DNA of 64,000 nt from the NCBI RefSeq assembly GCF_001613065.1, contig NZ_BDBQ01000012.1, positions 1-64,000 of the forward strand, written 5' to 3'. The stretch comes from Nocardia miyunensis NBRC 108239. Its GTDB lineage: Bacteria; Actinomycetota; Actinomycetes; Mycobacteriales; Mycobacteriaceae. Numbering within the stretch: the stretch's first letter is position 1; every line of letters starts with the position of its first letter. Below the pieces are notes generated by a model. That model was not told the origin of the DNA. It worked only from the letters and a program-made list of their open reading frames with translations, and did no database searches. This document shows, piece after piece, positions 61,126-64,000 of the stretch. The translations under genes and the position numbers were made by a program.

Positions 61126-61135
61126 CCTGCAGCGG

Positions 61136-61182
61136 TTGACGTGACTCCTGGTTGGTGTAACTATTGGAAACAGTTACCCAAC
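61136..61182 (+). promoter_or_regulatory. Promoter and dyad operator of the AurF-like/fprB pair
   Basis: TTGACG (61136-61141) and TAACTA (61158-61163) are spaced by 16 bases and form a good -35/-10 pair. Overlapping the -10 is an inverted repeat, GTTGGTGTAACT (61151-61162) and AGTTACCCAAC (61172-61182), with one unpaired base, placed where a repressor would block RNA polymerase. Confidence 0.55.
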
Positions 61183-61201
61183 GAGTGGAGAGGCTGTGAC
61201 G

Positions 61202-62227
61202 ATGACGTCCGTTGCCACGACGCCTGGTGCCGACCACGTCGAGCCCGAGGACCCGATCGTCCGCGAGGCGCGGGAGTACGCCGCCAAGTTGACGCTGCTG
61301 TCGGAAGGTTCGGTGAACCGCCACTTCGATCCTTTCGAGGACATCGACTGGGAAAACCCCGATTTCGATCCCGATGCCGACCCCGAGCGGTGGATTCTGC
61401 CTGTTTCCGCGGACCCGCTCGGGCGGCACCCGTGGTACCTGTCCCAGCCCAGGAAGCGGCAGATCGAGATCGGCAAGTACCGCCAGGCCAACGTCGCCAA
61501 GGTCGGTCTGCAGTTCGAGTCGATCCTGATCAGCGGGATGGTGAATCACACCTTCGGGCTGCCCAACGGTGACCCCGAGTTCCGGTACTGCACCCATGAG
61601 ATGACCGAGGAACTCAACCACACCCAGATGTTCCAGGAGATGGTGAACCGGATCGGGGCGGACGTGCCCGGGATGGGCCCGGCCGTGCGCAAGCTGCGGT
61701 ATCTGGGCGTTCCGGTGGCCGTGCTGACCCCGAATCTGTTCTTCATGGCCGTGCTCGCCGGTGAGGAGCCGATCGATCACATCCAGAAGGCGATCCTGCG
61801 CTCGGGTGAGGAGGTGCACCCGATCATGCGCGGAGTGATGTCGATCCACGTCGCCGAGGAGGCGCGGCACATCTCCTTCGCACACGAATTCCTCGAGCAC
61901 CATGTGCCGGAGGCGAAGTCGTTCAACAAGTTCGTGCTCTCGCTGGCCATGCCGCTGATCATGTGGATCCTGGGCCGGTCGATCGCCACGCCGCCGAAGT
62001 CCTTCTTCGACGAGTTCGATATTCCGGACGAGGTTCGCAAGGAGCTGTTCTACGGCTCGAAGGAGGCTCGCAAGGTCTTCAGCGACTACTTCGTCGACGT
62101 GCGGGCGCTGGCCAAGGAGATCGGCCTGATGAACCCGGTCGCCAAGGGCGTGTGGAAGCTGCTGCGCATCGACGGCCCGAGCAGCCGCTACCGCTCGGAG
62201 CCGCTGCGCGTGGTCAAGGCGAGTTGA
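61202..62227 (+). CDS. AurF-family diiron oxygenase
   Basis: A 341-residue protein of the AurF/PABA N-oxygenase family, ferritin-like diiron proteins that oxidise amines or fatty chains. Metal ligands are predicted in LQFESILISGMVNHTFG, EMTEELNHTQMFQEMV (ExxH) and SIHVAEEARHISFAHEFLEH (ExxxH). ATG at 61202 fits an eight-base spacing from GGAGAGG; a GTG six bases earlier overlaps the box. In M. tuberculosis the similar gene Rv0885 also lies beside fprB (Rv0886), as here, so FprB probably supplies electrons. The substrate is unknown. Confidence 0.85.
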   Translation: MTSVATTPGADHVEPEDPIVREAREYAAKLTLLSEGSVNRHFDPFEDIDWENPDFDPDADPERWILPVSADPLGRHPWYLSQPRKRQIEIGKYRQANVAKVGLQFESILISGMVNHTFGLPNGDPEFRYCTHEMTEELNHTQMFQEMVNRIGADVPGMGPAVRKLRYLGVPVAVLTPNLFFMAVLAGEEPIDHIQKAILRSGEEVHPIMRGVMSIHVAEEARHISFAHEFLEHHVPEAKSFNKFVLSLAMPLIMWILGRSIATPPKSFFDEFDIPDEVRKELFYGSKEARKVFSDYFVDVRALAKEIGLMNPVAKGVWKLLRIDGPSSRYRSEPLRVVKAS

Positions 62228-62240
62228 GGGCGAGCGCACA

Positions 62241-63821
62241 GTGCCGTACGTCGTCACCCAATCCTGTTGCAGCGACGCGTCCTGCGTCTACGCGTGCCCG
62301 GTCAACTGCATCCATCCCACTCCGGACGAGCCGGATTTCCTGAGTGCGGAAATGCTGTACGTGGATCCGGAGTCGTGCGTGGACTGCGGGGCGTGCGCTA
62401 CGGCGTGCCCCGTCGACGCCATCACCTCGACCAAACGGCTGACTCCCGAGCAGCAGCCCTTCATCGAGATCAATGCCGATTTCTATCGGCAGGTGCGTCC
62501 GCGTACGGTGCTGGCCCAGCCGGTGCCCGCCGCGCGGGTCGAGGGCGGGCCGCTGCGGGTGGCGATCGTGGGCTCGGGCCCCTCGGCGATGTACGCCGCC
62601 GATGAGCTGCTCACCCAGCCCGATGTCGCGGTGACGGTGATCGACCGGCTGCCCGTGCCCTACGGCCTGGCCCGGTTCGGCGTCGCCCCGGATCACACCA
62701 AGACCCGTCGGGTGAGCCGGTTGTACGACGTGATGTCCGAGCAGCCCGGATTCGGATCCTATCTGAATCTGACTGTGGGACAGGATGTTTCGCATGAGGA
62801 ACTGCTCGCGCACAATCACGCGGTGATCTACGCGGTCGGCGCCTCGACCGATCGCAAACTCGGCATTCCGGGCGAGGGCCTGCCGGGCAGCGCCTCGGCG
62901 ACCGACTTCGTGGCCTGGTACAACGGACATCCCGATCAGTCCGAGCGGGAATTCGATCTGACCCAGCGCCGCGCGGTGATCGTCGGCAACGGCAATGTCG
63001 CGCTGGACGTCGCGCGGATCCTCACGGCCGATCCCGAGGCGCTGTCCCACACCGATATATCGCCCAGGGCGCTGGAAGCTTTGCGGCACAGCAAGGTCGA
63101 AGAGGTTGTGATCATCGCGCGGCGCGGACCAGCCGAATCGGCCTTCACCGTACCGGAATTCGTCGGACTGCTCGGTGCGGACGTGGACATCGTCGTGGAA
63201 GGCGATGTGCCCGAACCGGTTCCGGGTATCTCGCAGAAGGTCGAACACAAGTTACGGCTACTGCGCGGCCTGGCCGACCGGCCGGTGAGCGGGCGCAAGC
63301 GGATCGTGTTCCGCTACCTGTCCTCGCCGACCGCTCTGTCCGGCACCGACCGGGTCGCCGGAATCGAGTTGGCGCACAACGAACTCGCCACCGATGCCGA
63401 CGGCACGGTGCGTGCGGTGCCCACCGGTTCCACCGAAACCCTGGACACCGGCCTGGTTCTCGCGTCGGTCGGTTATCGCGGCGTTCCGCTGCCCGGCCTG
63501 CCGTTCGACGATGCGGCCGGGGTCATTCCGAACTCCGCCGGACGGGTGCGATCGGCTCCCGGCGGCGAGGTCGTCCCCGGTGTCTACGTGACCGGCTGGA
63601 TCAAGCGCGGCCCGACCGGATTCATCGGCACCAACAAGTCCTGCGCGCAGGAGACCGTGCGCGGGCTCGTCGAGGATTTCAACACCGGTCGGCTCACCGA
63701 GCCCGCCTATGGCGCGGGTGATTTCGATGCGCTCGTCTCGGCTCGTCGCCCCTCGGCCATTCGCGGCGGCGCGGTGGCCGCGCGGCCAGGATGGAAGGCC
63801 CGCCTGCTCGCGCGGGTCTGA
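62241..63821 (+). CDS. fprB: Ferredoxin / ferredoxin-NADP reductase fusion FprB
   Basis: A 526-residue electron-transfer protein. The N-terminal 90 residues are a 7Fe/4Fe ferredoxin (CCSDASCVYACPVNCIHP and CVDCGACATACPVDAI), then an adrenodoxin-reductase-type FAD domain (VAIVGSGPSAMYAADELL), and the NADPH site (VIVGNGNVALDVARIL). The C-terminal YVTGWIKRGPTGFIGTNKSC is the family's final motif. GTG at 62241, 13 bases after the AurF-like stop, so co-transcribed. It moves electrons from NADPH through FAD and the iron-sulfur clusters, probably to the diiron oxygenase. Confidence 0.92.
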   Translation: MPYVVTQSCCSDASCVYACPVNCIHPTPDEPDFLSAEMLYVDPESCVDCGACATACPVDAITSTKRLTPEQQPFIEINADFYRQVRPRTVLAQPVPAARVEGGPLRVAIVGSGPSAMYAADELLTQPDVAVTVIDRLPVPYGLARFGVAPDHTKTRRVSRLYDVMSEQPGFGSYLNLTVGQDVSHEELLAHNHAVIYAVGASTDRKLGIPGEGLPGSASATDFVAWYNGHPDQSEREFDLTQRRAVIVGNGNVALDVARILTADPEALSHTDISPRALEALRHSKVEEVVIIARRGPAESAFTVPEFVGLLGADVDIVVEGDVPEPVPGISQKVEHKLRLLRGLADRPVSGRKRIVFRYLSSPTALSGTDRVAGIELAHNELATDADGTVRAVPTGSTETLDTGLVLASVGYRGVPLPGLPFDDAAGVIPNSAGRVRSAPGGEVVPGVYVTGWIKRGPTGFIGTNKSCAQETVRGLVEDFNTGRLTEPAYGAGDFDALVSARRPSAIRGGAVAARPGWKARLLARV

Positions 63822-63956
63822 ATCCCGTTGTCCGGTGGCCGATGTCGTCTACCGGATGTGTGAGCGTGGCCGCGCCGATGTGGTGTTCAGGACGGTGCCG
63901 GTTGTGATCGGCGACCGGATCGACCGAATCGCAGTCGATCCGCCGCCGCCACCATC

Positions 63957-64000
63957 GTCCGTGCGTCCGTGCGTCCGTGCGTCCGTGCGTCCGTGCGTCC
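63957..64000. repeat. GTGCGTCC octanucleotide tandem repeat at the window end
   Basis: After GTCC at 63957-63960, five exact head-to-tail copies of GTGCGTCC fill 63961-64000 and probably continue past the end of the window. The region before it (63822-63956) shows no gene. Confidence 0.9.

Overview
The window is chromosomal DNA from a high-GC actinomycete of the mycolic-acid group, most probably a Nocardia or close relative. The reasons are the high GC content and frequent GTG starts, an EspG / WXG-like / PPE-like secretion module, F420-dependent enzyme families, and one long block (about 28.8-60 kb) whose gene order matches the Mycobacterium tuberculosis stretch proA - MoxR - VWA - nadD - rsfS - gpgP - octT - degV - comEA - comEC - holA - rpsT - (PemK-like) - lepA - trehalase - subI - cysT - cysW - cysA. 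No phage, insertion sequence, CRISPR array, rRNA or tRNA gene was recognised.

Layout. 0-2.2 kb: an orphan type VII secretion accessory trio on the minus strand. 2.5-12.7 kb: mixed accessory genes (DUF4254, PNPOx-like, 2-hydroxyacid dehydrogenase, stand-alone LigD-type primase-polymerase, RecQ helicase with a phosphoribosyltransferase-like tail, AbiEi/DUF559-type protein, epoxide-hydrolase-like enzyme, small membrane proteins, GH43-like propeller). 13.2-20 kb: FGGY sugar kinase, a degenerate 20-23 bp repeat array next to a nested palindrome, SRPBCC protein, thioredoxin, MFS exporter with a divergent GlxA-type regulator, and a GH172 (DUF2961) enzyme. 20-28.7 kb: regulators and small enzymes, including a large LuxR-type ATPase regulator, F420-type oxidoreductase, methyltransferase behind a MerR/SoxR-like promoter, PadR, IclR with a divergent extradiol dioxygenase, and TetR with a divergent deazaflavin-type nitroreductase.

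28.8-46.9 kb is the conserved core: proline synthesis (proA), a MoxR/VWA/TPR module, NAD synthesis (nadD), ribosome silencing (rsfS), two steps of methylglucose lipopolysaccharide synthesis (gpgP, octT-like), DegV, competence (comEA, comEC), replication (holA), rpsT and lepA. Between lepA and the trehalase gene lies a two-gene operon coding for an 887-residue low-complexity protein and a dynamin-like GTPase whose P-loop lysine is replaced by methionine. 53.7-64 kb holds tiny membrane proteins, an M48 protease, the sulfate ABC transporter operon behind a probable leaderless cysteine leader peptide, a truncated membrane-anchored Hsp70-like protein, and an AurF-type diiron oxygenase with its probable electron donor FprB. 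The window ends inside a GTGCGTCC tandem repeat.

The strongest leads for novelty are the lepA-treH GTPase operon, the repeat array plus palindrome at 14.7-15.0 kb, the MerR-type promoter at 24.2 kb, the paired DnaA boxes before comEA, and the long N-terminal extension on the OctT-like protein. All calls come from reading the sequence; no database search was run.
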